From contig NC_134397.1 of the NCBI RefSeq assembly GCF_050003625.1, positions 94,653,562 through 94,717,561 on the forward strand: a stretch of 64,000 nucleotides of DNA, given 5' to 3'. A model generated the notes under the pieces. That model was not told the DNA's origin. It ran no database searches and was given only the letters and a program-made list of their open reading frames with translations. This stretch comes from Haematobia irritans (lineage: Eukaryota; Arthropoda; Insecta; Diptera; Muscidae). The stretch's first letter is position 1, and the number at the start of each line of letters is the position of its first letter. The translations under genes and the position numbers were made by a program. Shown here piece by piece: positions 10,550-20,449 of this stretch.

Positions 10550-12590
10550 AATATCGATAGAGCTCTTCAAGCTCTTTCATATGGTGTATCGGTCATAGTG
10601 GGACAATTGTCCGTTTGGCCACAATGGCCATTGGAGGCATCCTGTCCAGAATTTTATAAAGAATTTTATTTTTCTCCAAAACTGACCGGCGGATCTACAA
10701 AATTCTTTCAAATATCGATATAGCTCTTCATCCTCTTTCATATGGTGTATGGGTCATAGTGGGACAATTGTCCATTTGGCCACAATGGCCACTGGAGGCA
10801 TCCTGTCCAGAATTTTACAAGGAAATTGATTTTTCTCCAAAACTGACCGGCGGATCTAAAAAATTCTATCAAATATCGATAGAGATCTTCATGCTCTTTC
10901 ATATGGTGTATCGGTCATAGTGGGACAATTGTCCATTTGGCCACAATGGCCACTGGAGGCATCCTGTCCAGAATTTTTTAAAGAATTTTATTTTTCTCCA
11001 AAACTGACCGGCGGATCTACAAAATTCTTTCAAATATCGATATAGCTCTTCATCCTCTTTCATATGGTGTATGGGTCATAGTGGGACAATTGTCCATTTG
11101 GCCACAATGGCCACTGGAGGCATCCTGTCCAGAATTTTACAAGGAAATTGATTTTTCTCCAAAACTGACCGGCGGATCTAAAAAATTCTATCAAATATCG
11201 ATAGAGCTCTTTATGCTCTTTCATATGGTGTATGGGTCATAGTGGGACAATTGTCCATTTGGCCACAATGGCCACTGGAGGCATCCTGTCCAGAATTTTA
11301 TAAAGAATTTTATTTTTCTCCAAAACTGACCGGCGGATCTAAAAAATTCTATCATATATCGATAGAGCTCTTCATGCTCTTTCATATGGTGTATCGGTCA
11401 TAGTGGGACAATTGTCCGTTTGGCCACAATGGCCATTGGAGGCATCCTGTCCAGAATTTTACAAAGAATTTTATTTTTCTCCAAAACTGACTGGCGGATC
11501 TACAAAATTCTTTCAAATATCGATATAGCTCTTCATCCTCTTTCATATGGTGTATGGGTCATAGTGGGACAATTGTCCATTTGGCCACAATGGCCACTGG
11601 AGGCATCCTGTCCAGAATTTTACAAGGAAATTGATTTTTCTCCAAAACTGACCGGCGGATCTACAAAATTCTTTCAAATATCGATATAGCTCTTCATCCT
11701 CTTTCATATGGTGTATGGGTCATAGTGGGACAATTGTCCATTTGGCCACAATGGCCACTGGAGGCATCCTGTCCAGAATTTTACAAGGAAATTGATTTTT
11801 CTCCAAAACTGACCGGCGGATCTAAAAAATTCTATCAAATATCGATAGAGATCTTCATGCTCTTTCATATGGTGTATCGGTCATAGTGGGACAATTGTCC
11901 ATTTGGCCACAAAGGCCACTGGAGGCATCCTGTCCAGAATTTTATAAAGAATTTTATTTTTCTCCAAAACTGACCGGCGGATCTAAAAAATTCTACCAAT
12001 TATCGATAGAGCTCTTTATGCTCTTTCATATGGTGTATGGGTCATAGTGGGACAATTGTCCATTTGGCCACAATGGCCACTGGAGGCATCCTGTCCAGAA
12101 TTTTATAAAGAATTTTATTTTTCTCCAAAACTGACCGGCGGATCTAAAAAATTCTATCAAATATCGATAGAGCTCTTTATGCTCTTTCATATGGTGTATG
12201 GGTCATAGTGGGACAATTGTCCATTTGGCCACAATGGCCACTGGAGGCATCCTGTCCGGAATTTTACAAGGAAATTGATTTTTCTCCAAAACTGACCGGC
12301 GGATCTAAAAAATTCTATCAAATATCGATAGAGCTCTTTATGCTCTTTCATATGGTGTATGGGTCATAGTGGGACAATTGTCCATTTGGCCACAAAGGCC
12401 ACTGGAGGCATCCTGTCCAGAATTTTATAAAGAATTTTATTTTGCTCCAAAACTGACCGGCGGATCTAAAAAAATCTTTCAAATATCGATAGAGCTCTTC
12501 ATGCTCTTTCATATGGTGTATGGGTCATAGTGGGACAATTGTCCATTTGGACACAATGGCCACTGGAGTCCCATCCTCCAAAAAAATTTT
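10550..12590 (-). repeat. 161-bp tandem repeats, right arm (about 13 units)
   Basis: The same 161-bp unit appears in reverse orientation (GCTCTTTCATATGGTG at about 161-bp spacing). There are about 13 units against 7 on the left. A short A-rich spacer near 10519-10550 separates the arms. The unequal count implies expansion or contraction within one arm. Confidence 0.9.
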
Positions 12591-13061
12591 GCCTAAAAAC
12601 TCAATTTTCTGCAAAATTTTTAGACATATGTGTGGATGTAGCTGTGAGTGACAATGCCACAAGTGGGTGGTTTAGTTTTAGATAAAGTAAATTGGTCAGG
12701 AAGACCATTTAATATTTTTCCTGGTGATCAAAAAATAAATCTGTCATTGGTTAGGACAGAAAATACCTCTGTTAACTCTTTACAGTGCTCTGTTAGCTCC
12801 TTTATGAAGCTCTGTTAACTAATTAACAGAGCCCTGCAAAAAAAATGGTTTGTGTCTGTACTAATTAAATTCGGAATTTATCTTCACGCACATGAAAACG
12901 ACTTGTTTCCCTCCACTTTTCTGGAATAAATGCTAAGTTTATACATCCTTTATATATCACAGTCAACCAAGGGATAATTCTTTCAGTCACTGCTTGTAAC
13001 TCCGCCGGAGTAATTCCATCAGTTCCGGGACTATTTAAAGTCCGTTTTATTCTAGATTCCG

Positions 13062-13202
13062 ATACAATTTATTATTTATTTATTTATTTTCTCTTGGCGA
13101 ATCCAAGCTGCAAAGCCATATACGGATTCCAAAACTACACAAATATAGCAATAATAACAAATTATAAAAATTATGCGCTTAAAAACTAGAAATTAAGAAA
13201 TG
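13062..13202 (-). mobile_element. Short LINE 3' tail with (TAAA)n
   Basis: LINE copy 1 is interrupted by about 140 bp starting with (TTTA)n on the plus strand. On the minus strand this reads as a 3'UTR ending in AAATAAATAAATAA. Copy 2 has normal LINE sequence at the corresponding place. This is a 5'-truncated retrotransposon tail of unknown family. Confidence 0.55.
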
Positions 13203-14825
13203 ATGTTCCGATGTTTTATTGAAACCTGGAGCGGAGTTAGTGAATGATAGTACCTTCCCTAGTCTGGAAGCCTCTAACGTATTCTCAATACTGCTGCAGT
13301 AATCATTCCAAGAGTTATGTTGAGTCCTTCTCAGTTCTCGTTTATATCCTCTTAGATTCATCTTGTAAGTGTCCCAATCCTCCGGAGCTCTTGTGGACTT
13401 TGCTTTGTTAAAGAGCTTCCTGCAGGATTTCCTAATTTTACTTAACTCCGTAGACCACCATGGCGGTCGATTTTTCCCCGTGTCTTTCCTCTATGGCGTG
13501 CATGGCATGCAGCTTTCAGTGAGATGTTTAAGGCCTTATTAATCCGCACCACTATGGGTTCGACATCTTGCACAGTGCTCATAATTGTTTCTGGTATTTC
13601 CGGTATCATCATATTGAACGATTCCCTATACCTATTCCAATCAGTTTTCCTAACATTTGGCGGAAATATGGTCTTTGAGGTACGAATAGCCAATCTAAAA
13701 CTGAAGTAGCGATGATCTGAGAAGCTATATTCCCTCAAAACTTGCCACTCAGATATCATTCAGTTCCGGAAAGGCCAATGTGACGTCCAAAACCTCTTGC
13801 CTATTGACGAAGGTTGGTGCATCTCCCTTATTGCAAACTACCAGGTTAGTACGCAAAATAAACTATTAGCGACTATCCCCTTGCATTAGTATCACTACTT
13901 CCCCAAATTCTATGATGTGCATCGCATCCCATAATGAGCTTTGTCTTTGTTTTCAGTGACTCCTCAACTAAGGTCTAAACGGCACATGGAGGCATCTCCC
14001 TATCATGTCCCATGTAGACCGAAGATACCCAGTATTTGCATTTGGATATCTCTAGACTGGCTACGACAGTGTCTGCATTGCTCAATAAAGTCGTCATCCA
14101 GTCGTTTCGATTGAGTCATCAAGGGCTTCCTCTTCACAGATCTCGGTGACTCTCGCAACAATCCGCGGTTCAGCTTTGGTGAGGTTTGAGCCTGTAGAAA
14201 CTTCCCGCATACGATATTCGTCAATGTCTGCAGTTTTTTTGTCTCCTTCGGCTTCACAGGATTTTTCCACTTCTGACTACCGGAGGCTTGTCCGTTTCGG
14301 AATCCTTTGGCGGATCGCTTTTGTATACCTTCATATGGATATTATGAAAGCCATAACATACACGTCCTTGGGTCTGAGCTAGATATGGCAGCGACTCAAT
14401 GTTCAATATAAACACCGCATGTCGTCTTGGTCCATCCACCTCATCCAAACGACCAACCTTCCAATCGGCGGTTGGAAGATCTGGGTTACATTCCTTTAGT
14501 CTGTTTAGTATCGACTCAGGATCTGGTGGGTTTGCAGGTAACTCCAAAGCGGCTCCTTCCCAAACTTCACCAATTAGCATCAAATCAGCTTTAAATCAAT
14601 CCATAGACCTCTGGTCCGCAAATGCTATTAACTTATGTCGTCCTTGATACCATCCAGCATCTTGCCGTCGCGGACTGGGTCCAGGAAACTTTTTTCGCAC
14701 CTCTGAGTATACACCAGACATCGCGTTCTCAATTTCCCCCATTTACCGTCCAATGCTCCTTTATTAATGATAGCAATCACAAGGCTGTCTTTTGCAACTG
14801 AGGCAAACCAAATACCAAAAAGTTT

Positions 14826-14885
14826 TTCAGTCACAGTAATGCTGACATTTGGACTCGCCTATAAAGAGGAGGTTCCATTGAGCTA
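14826..14885 (+). repeat. SINE body remnant
   Basis: TAATGCTGACATTTGGACTC followed by GCCTATAAAGAGG and CCATTGAGCT resembles the body of the tRNA-derived SINE at 42595-42940. Neither the tRNA head nor the tail is present. Confidence 0.45.
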
Positions 14886-15268
14886 AATTGGGAAAACTTC
14901 TATCTTGTGGGCACGAAACTTGACATGTTATATATCCAGACCTACGCCATCTGTGACCAATCCCGCATTCGCCCCCAATAGAAGGAGAAACAATGTTTAG
15001 AACTACCGTTAAAAATCAAACGTTTGCACACGTCATGTTAGCTCTATAACTTGTTTTTATTTGATGTTTACTATAAGATCAAAACATACAATGAATAAAG
15101 ATTAGTCAAAGAAATGAATTTTGGAGGTTAGATTTTATTTCTTATATCTATGACGCTTAAAAAAAATACATTATTTCGTTCCTACAACTTGTTTTACAGA
15201 AAATTTTTAAATTGTAAATGTAACTTCTTTTATGAGTCAGTTTTTTTACTATTATTATTTTTCATTAG

Positions 15269-16141
15269 TGTTTTGCGGCAGGTGCGGAAATTGGATCTCA
15301 TCAAAACAGCCACGCCTATCAGTTCATGGATACTGGCACGGCAATCTTATCCGTTTTTCGAGGTAAAGGAGCTTGGACAGCTAGAGAAGAAATACGGTTA
15401 CTTGATGCTATCGAACAATATGGATTTGGAAATTGGGAAGATATTAGCAGACATATTGAGACAAAATCAGCCGAAGACGCCAAGGAAGAATATGTAAATA
15501 AATTTGTCAACGGGACTATTGGCCGCCATACCTGGACTCCTGCACAAGCGCAAAGACCAACGTTGGTAGACCATACATGCGAAGACAGTGGTCCGCTGGG
15601 TGCCACTGCTTTGCAACGACTTCCCCCTTTGGACGTTACTTTCGAAGAGGCTGCACAGCTGGGTTATATGCCTAACCGAGATAGTTTCGAACGTGAATAC
15701 GATTTTACAGCAGAACAGTTAATTTCCAAAATGTCGTTAAATGTTGATGACACAGAGGCAGATTATTTGCTCAAATTGTCCCATGTAGATCTTTATACAA
15801 GACGCCTCAGAGAAAGAGTTCGAAGAAAACGATTAGTTCGTGACTATCAGTTAGTTGCCAATTTCTTTCGCAACCGTAACTATGCTCAACACCCCGGGTT
15901 GACTAAAGATCAGAGAGAATTTAGAGACAGATTTCGTGTGTACGCGCAGTTTTTTACTTGCGATGAATATGAACGATTATTAAGCTCTTTAGAAAGAGAA
16001 AAGGAACTACGAATACGATTGTCAGAGTTATGCCGGTATCGCTATAATGGATTAACTAAAATCGATGAGTGTCGCCATTTTGAACAACATGCGTCCATGG
16101 CATCAAGTCGCACAACAGGACCATACGGACATGGCAAAACT
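15269..16141 (+). CDS. Ada2b: Ada2b coding exon 2 (ZZ end, SANT, ADA2 core)
   Basis: This 291-codon exon starts after TTCATTAG and ends ..YGHGKT before the donor GTGAGT at 16142; both ends are at codon boundaries. It completes the ZZ finger (Cys39, His49, His53). It then encodes a SANT domain at about residues 66-115 (GAWTAREEIRLLDAIEQYGF, NWEDISRHI), followed by the ADA2-specific charged region (DYLLKLSHVDLYTRRLRERV). SANT domains of ADA2 stimulate Gcn5 and contact histone tails. The reading frame is uninterrupted despite TE-filled introns on both sides, which indicates selection. The upstream frame starting at 15150 lies partly in the intron and is not the gene start. Confidence 0.95.
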
Positions 16142-16273
16142 GTGAGTAAAAAAGTATTTAAATATGAAATGACTAAATGCTTCCCAATCATGTTACCATA
16201 TTCTGGTACATATATACATTTTGTAAAATACAACATTTTCATCTCTCCAAATAATTCAATGGAAGTGTTATAA
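16142..16273 (+). other. Possible intron-retention C-terminus of Ada2b
   Basis: The frame of exon 2 stays open past the donor for 43 more codons and stops at 16271-16273. Retention of intron 2, or 3' processing within it, would give a protein of about 372 aa lacking the SWIRM region. Fly Ada2b is known to make long and short isoforms that differ at the C-terminus. Whether this extension is that short form is not shown, and no clear AATAAA follows closely. Confidence 0.3.
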
Positions 16274-16326
16274 TTCGAAATTTAATTAATCGTTTTTCTT
16301 TTTGTATGTACAAGTTCCTTTTATTC

Positions 16327-16373
16327 TTCAATATTTCGCAATTACGTTGAATTGCTTCATCAGGAGTTGATGT
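16327..16373 (-). ncRNA. Second hammerhead-like motif
   Basis: Minus strand: AACTC, CTGATGA, A, then GCAATT, a 6-base loop, AATTGC and GAAATATTGAAG. Stem II is a perfect 6-bp pair and the GAAA box is present. Stem I pairing with GAAG is imperfect. It is probably a decayed second copy from the tandem terminal repeat. Confidence 0.4.
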
Positions 16374-16480
16374 ATAAATAACATTCAAGTGGAAAAACAA
16401 CAAAAACACAAAGCTTAAAATCTAGAGTAGTATCACTACGTTCGTCTGTTACTTTTATTGCACTCAGTGCATCTACTCCT

Positions 16481-16626
16481 GATGAAATAATATAATATAA
16501 TTATTTTCTTATTATTATAGTTGTTCAAACTGGGCTTTTTGGTCAGTTGGTTTGATGAAATAATATAATAAAATTATTTTCTTATTATTATAGTTGTTCA
16601 AACTGGGCTTTTTGGTCAGTTGGTTT
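16481..16626 (+). repeat. 73-bp tandem duplication
   Basis: The block beginning GATGAAATAATATAAT and ending GGTCAGTTGGTTT occurs twice in a row, differing by one or two bases. It lies between the two hammerhead-like motifs. Confidence 0.85.
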
Positions 16627-16660
16627 TTGTATGAATTAAATAAAACTAATTTATTTCATA

Positions 16661-16705
16661 TTTTACTCAACGTTTCATTGGTTCTTTCCAACTTCATCAG
16701 GAGTG
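16661..16705 (-). ncRNA. Hammerhead-ribozyme-like motif in Penelope terminus
   Basis: Read on the minus strand: ACTC, then CTGATGA, one extra A, GTTGG, a 6-base loop, CCAAT, GAAA, CGTT and GAGT. ACTC/GAGT can form stem I, and GTTGG/CCAAT stem II (one G-U pair). GAAAC..GTT gives a minimal, self-complementary ACGT stem III with the GUH site, as in the dimer-type hammerheads reported in Penelope elements. The extra A after the core is a deviation. Activity is untested. Confidence 0.5.
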
Positions 16706-17300
16706 TTTATTGAAAATCCTAGAGACAAAATTGCACAATTATTTACATTCTTCTATGATGTGTATAATAAGCTCTACTTACAATTAGTTTTACGTTTTTT
16801 ATTAATTAATATAAAACTTGACATCACGACACATATTTTAATAATAATTAATAATAACAAGTAAAATTATTGCAGCGAAACCCCTTATACTAATATCACA
16901 GAACTGAACACTTTAAAATATTGCAACTGAATAATGTAGCTTTGTATTGTCTTTATATTCCTTAGTGTTAATGGATGTTTTTATTCTCTCTTGTATGCGT
17001 AGGCTCTCTAGTGTGTATCTCTTATTTTCAATCTTCTCTTTGTCCAATATTTTCACATTCTTCAAATCTGCAATGTGGTCGTACTCTTTTTCATGTTGTG
17101 CCAAAGCTGTGCTTAGCTTGCCTTTGTTTATGTCTGCTTCATGTTCACTCATTCTAACGGCAAGCATTCTGCGAGTGGTACCAACATAAACTTTGTTGCA
17201 CTTAAAATCAAAATTTCTAACTCGAAATTTAATATTCTTATACGGTATTGACATTACTCTTCCAAAATCCACTAAAAACGGATTTAAAAAAAACATGGAT

Positions 17301-18235
17301 TTTTGTGTAATGTGTTGATCCTATAACGGGAAAAGTAACGATTTAGAACGAATTTTTAGAGAAAATTACCAATCAGTTTATGAAAATGCAAAATGTTGCA
17401 GTTTGTGTATTACGAAACAGTAGGATTAATCTCTGGCTCATTTACTTTTTTTTTTTAATTTCACTCCGTTGTCCACTCATCTCAGTTCATCTGTTTTGCC
17501 TTCTAACAGGTGTAAATTTTTTTATAGAAGAAAACCTATATGAGATGTTTTAATAATGAAAAGAAGAAAATCGTAGTTAATCAATTATATTTTATAGTAT
17601 ACTTGTATATTTCTTATATGTATTATAAGCCTGACTTTCACAGGTCGTCTTTTTTATTTACTTGTTCATTCATTCGCAAACTATATGTAATTTTTTTAAA
17701 TGACAGTATGTAATTAATGCTTGTAAGACAGGAAATGGTAGAATACCATTTTAATTTGAAGACTTTTGGTTAAGCAAAAATTCAAAATGCATTTTGCATC
17801 GAGTGTACATCAGAGATGCAAAATGCATTTTGAAACCAAAAAGACTGATAAAAGAATAGAAACAGACAGCATACGGTCATCGAATGTCATTACATGGCAT
17901 TCATTCTCTAGTAAATCATTAGTCGACGGCAATATACTGGAGAATTGTACTTAGAAAGTAAAAATGTTTCTACTGAATTTCTTTTTTTACATGTTGGATT
18001 CATTAAAGCATGTTCTTTCCAAGAGAGGAACGCTTGGCCAATATTGTCTAATAATTGAAATGTGTAGACCTTCCAATAAGGGGATCTGATGGGGATGTGG
18101 AAATCCGAACCACTATGGACATTTTTACGTTTCCATACACCATAAAAATAACCAGTAATGATAGATTAATAAATTAGCTTTATATCATTACATGTACTAC
18201 GGTACAAGATGTGTACTTCGTACAACAAAACAGTC
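17301..18235. other. Intron stretch without recognised gene
   Basis: AT-rich. Around 17785-17835 it contains AAAATGCATTTTGCAT and its inverted partner ATGCAAAATGCATTTT. No protein or element end is recognised. Confidence 0.4.
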
Positions 18236-19094
18236 TCGAATGCGCCTATCAATGAAAGAGAATAGTTAGTTTTTCAAAAATATTTTTATTTTTCAATATA
18301 ATCTCCTGAAACTTCAATACGCCTAGTCCAACGCTTTTCTAGCTATTGTATCCCTTGATTAAAATAGTTTTCCTCAAGGACTTCAAAATAGTGGTTTACA
18401 GCTGTAATTTCATCTTCATTTGAGGTAAAACGCTTGCCAGTAAGGATTTTTTTTAGATTTGGGAACATGTAAAAGTTACTGGGAGCTAAATCAGGAGAAT
18501 AAGGTCAGTCAATCAATAAAATACCTTTGAAGTCCCAAAAAAACGTTGCCATAAACTTGCCAGCCGATTAAATTGTTTTTGCCTTTTTTGGGGCACTTCC
18601 TCCAGCTTCAGTCCATTGTTTGGATTGTTCTTTTGTCTCTGGAGTATAGTGGTGGATCCATGCCTCATAAACAGTTATGAAACGACGATTTTATTTCGCT
18701 TAAAACTATCAAAACAAGCTGTTTTTGGACGTCCACTACGTGGTTCATCGTCAATGCTTGTACGGCCACGTTTAAATTCAGCAACCCAATTTTTTACTGT
18801 TGCATATGAAGGAGCACTTTCACCTAATACATTCACCATATCATTATGAATTTCTTGTCCCGATAAACCTTTTATGTAAATATTTAATGACAGCACGCAT
18901 TTCTAATTTTTCCATTGTAAAAAAAAACTGCGGATGCGTCTTTTGAAAACCTGTTTCTATATGAAGGAATTGCCAGATCGAAACAAATTTTAACATGTGT
19001 TCATAACAGAGATGGAAGTTTCCAACACACTTAACTTTTTTCTGTTTATACCGCGCTTTTTGAGCTAGGCTAAGAAGTTTCCGAACTGCCCTCG
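18236..19094 (-). mobile_element. Internally deleted mariner (CGAGGGC family)
   Basis: The right end AGGCTAAGAAGTTTCCGAAC..CTCG and most of the body match the full-length mariner at 53934-55228. Two internal blocks are missing (those equivalent to about 54222-54416 and 54637-54846), and the left terminal repeat is damaged. The remaining minus-strand frame (18896-18675) encodes the N-terminal helix-turn-helix region (ATVKNWVAEFKRG, DDEPRSGRP). It cannot encode a complete transposase. Confidence 0.8.
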
Positions 19095-19687
19095 TAGATG
19101 CAAATTGCATTTCGAAAACCAAAAAACTGAACAAAACAACAAAAACAATTAAGCAAATATTTTGCAAAAAGGCGAACAACATTCAGAAAGAAATGTCGTT
19201 CAGATGTTGTTGTGGTTTTATTAAACTTCTTCTGTTGGATCTTCCGATACGTAGTTTATTCTAAACATATTTTGGTTCTTTGGTAAAGATACTATGAGCG
19301 TCAAAAGTGTGTCAACACCCAAAAACATTTTGCTTTTCGTAAGATTATTGAAAAACATATTTATGCTAAAAAAGTACAAAAACATGATGTTTCATTTTGA
19401 ATACCCCGTGTAAAAATTGGGGGATCTGATTTGATATGGTTAGATCTGAGCCAAGATATGGTCAGATCTGAACAGATCCGAAAAATGGTTATATCTGGTA
19501 AGATCTAAATACTATGCAATTGGATCTGATCAGATCTCAAAAATGAGACACATCTAATCAGATCTAATTTGATATAATTGTATATTATTTGATACAATTG
19601 TATCTTTCGAGATCTTTCAACGCATAAAAGCCCATAGTTTGTATATAAAATGAGATTAATTGTTTTATTTAATAATACAGACAAAAA

Positions 19688-19847
19688 GTATGTGCATAAT
19701 AAATATGTTTAATTTAAATTGATCCATCAAAGCTATTTAAGAGTATTGACAGTTGAGTTATAGTGTAGTATGTGCATAATAAATATGTTTAATTTAAATT
19801 GATCCATCAAAGCTATTTAAGAGTATTGACAGTTGAGTTATAGTGTT
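19688..19847 (+). repeat. 80-bp tandem duplication
   Basis: GTATGTGCATAATAAATATG and the next 60 bases, ending AGTTGAGTTATAGTGT, are repeated immediately with no or few changes. Confidence 0.9.
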
Positions 19848-20109
19848 GTCCAAGGGTTTTTTCGTTTGTTTCTTCTGCTTTGGACTTAGACACGCGACTA
19901 AAGTATTACAGCGTTAAGGCAATCTGCAATGAAATTAAGTTAAAAAACAATTATTAAACAAATATAGGATTAAACAAATATGGGAATATATTGGACTATG
20001 TAAGCAAGTATTAGTATTGTTTTGGATCATTCTTCTTTAAGTTGCAATAAAAATTGCCATATAATTTTATGTTGCTTTTAATACTCACATTTAAAGTGTA
20101 TTCGGGATT

Positions 20110-20449
20110 AGGTTAGGTATAGCGATAGGCTGTTATTTTAGGCTCATACATACTATTCAGACCATCATGACATCACAGTGATCAACATCTCATTTATCAC
20201 TGACTGCTGCTCGATTCAATAATTAGCTCAATAACATGGGTCCTCCTTGTTATAATCGAGTCCTATCGGCATTTCACGTTGCGCAGAAACAACTTAGAGA
20301 ATCTTTGAAGCAGAAATGTCACCAACATTACTGCGAGGAGATAATCCACCGCCGAAAAAATTTTTGGTATTGGTCGGAACTGGGATTGAACCCGTGACCT
20401 TTTGAATGCAAGGCGGGCATGTTAACCAGTACACCACTGAGGTTTCCTT
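20110..20449 (-). mobile_element. tRNA-derived SINE, older copy
   Basis: On the minus strand the head reads CAGTGGTGTACTGGTTAACA (A-box-like), then GGTCACGGGTTCAATCCCAG (B-box-like). A body similar to the SINE at 42595 and a tail ending CTATACCTAACCTAATCC follow. It is more diverged than the 42595 copy. The tRNA-like head is not a functional tRNA gene because the body continues without a cloverleaf end. Confidence 0.75.

Larger units (their letters stand above)
9098..12894. mobile_element. 3.8-kb foldback element
   Basis: The whole region is a giant imperfect inverted repeat. Outer arms of about 330 bp (9098-9430 and 12560-12894) are near-perfect reverse complements, containing CAGGGCTCTGTTAATTAG on the left and its complement on the right. 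Inside them lie tandem 161-bp repeats pointing inward on both sides. It encodes no protein; the short frames at 9864, 10508 and 11420 are repeat artefacts. It sits within LINE copy 1. Comparison with copy 2 shows that about 250 bp of LINE sequence is missing at the site. The structure matches foldback-type elements, but the family is not recognised. Confidence 0.85.
7798..14890 (-). mobile_element. LINE (I/LOA-like, with RNase H), decayed copy 1
   Basis: On the minus strand, ORF1-like pieces come first (about 14834-14003). They are followed by an endonuclease C-terminal piece (13759-13442), reverse transcriptase (RT) segments (13361-13179, 12970-12895 and 9140-8800) and an RNase H-like region with INIYSDSQPAIKSLD (about 8560-8520). 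The 3' end has HRNIQGNCEADALA and a Cys/His segment (8262-7879). The RT YADD box reads YAVD, and many frameshifts are present, so it is dead. It is interrupted by a foldback element (9098-12894) and a small LINE tail (13062-13202). Copy 2 is at 57583-59730. RNase H argues for the I or LOA group; the clade is inferred. Confidence 0.8.
16320..17300 (-). mobile_element. Penelope-like element, 3' part with GIY-YIG domain
   Basis: On the minus strand, 17296-16913 encodes KVYVGTTRRMLAVRMSEHE..., followed by a spaced ALAQHEKEYDH, ILDKE and RYTLESLRIQE. This is the pattern of the C-terminal GIY-YIG endonuclease of Penelope-like retroelements. The reverse transcriptase is absent (5' truncated). Downstream on the same strand are two copies of an ACTCCTGATGAAG motif within terminal sequences, as expected for the repeated pseudo-LTR of these elements. 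Confidence 0.7.

Noticed and set aside
9864..11689. Frames of 71-89 aa within the 161-bp repeats, and a CRISPR-like regular spacing
   Set aside because: The frames repeat with the unit and differ between copies. Units are contiguous without distinct spacers and the genome is eukaryotic, so this is a foldback element and not CRISPR.
15319..15606. Minus-strand 95-aa frame
   Set aside because: Antisense to the SANT-encoding exon of Ada2b.
20380..20449. Possible tRNA gene on the minus strand
   Set aside because: Same SINE head structure as at 42595; no closing acceptor stem.
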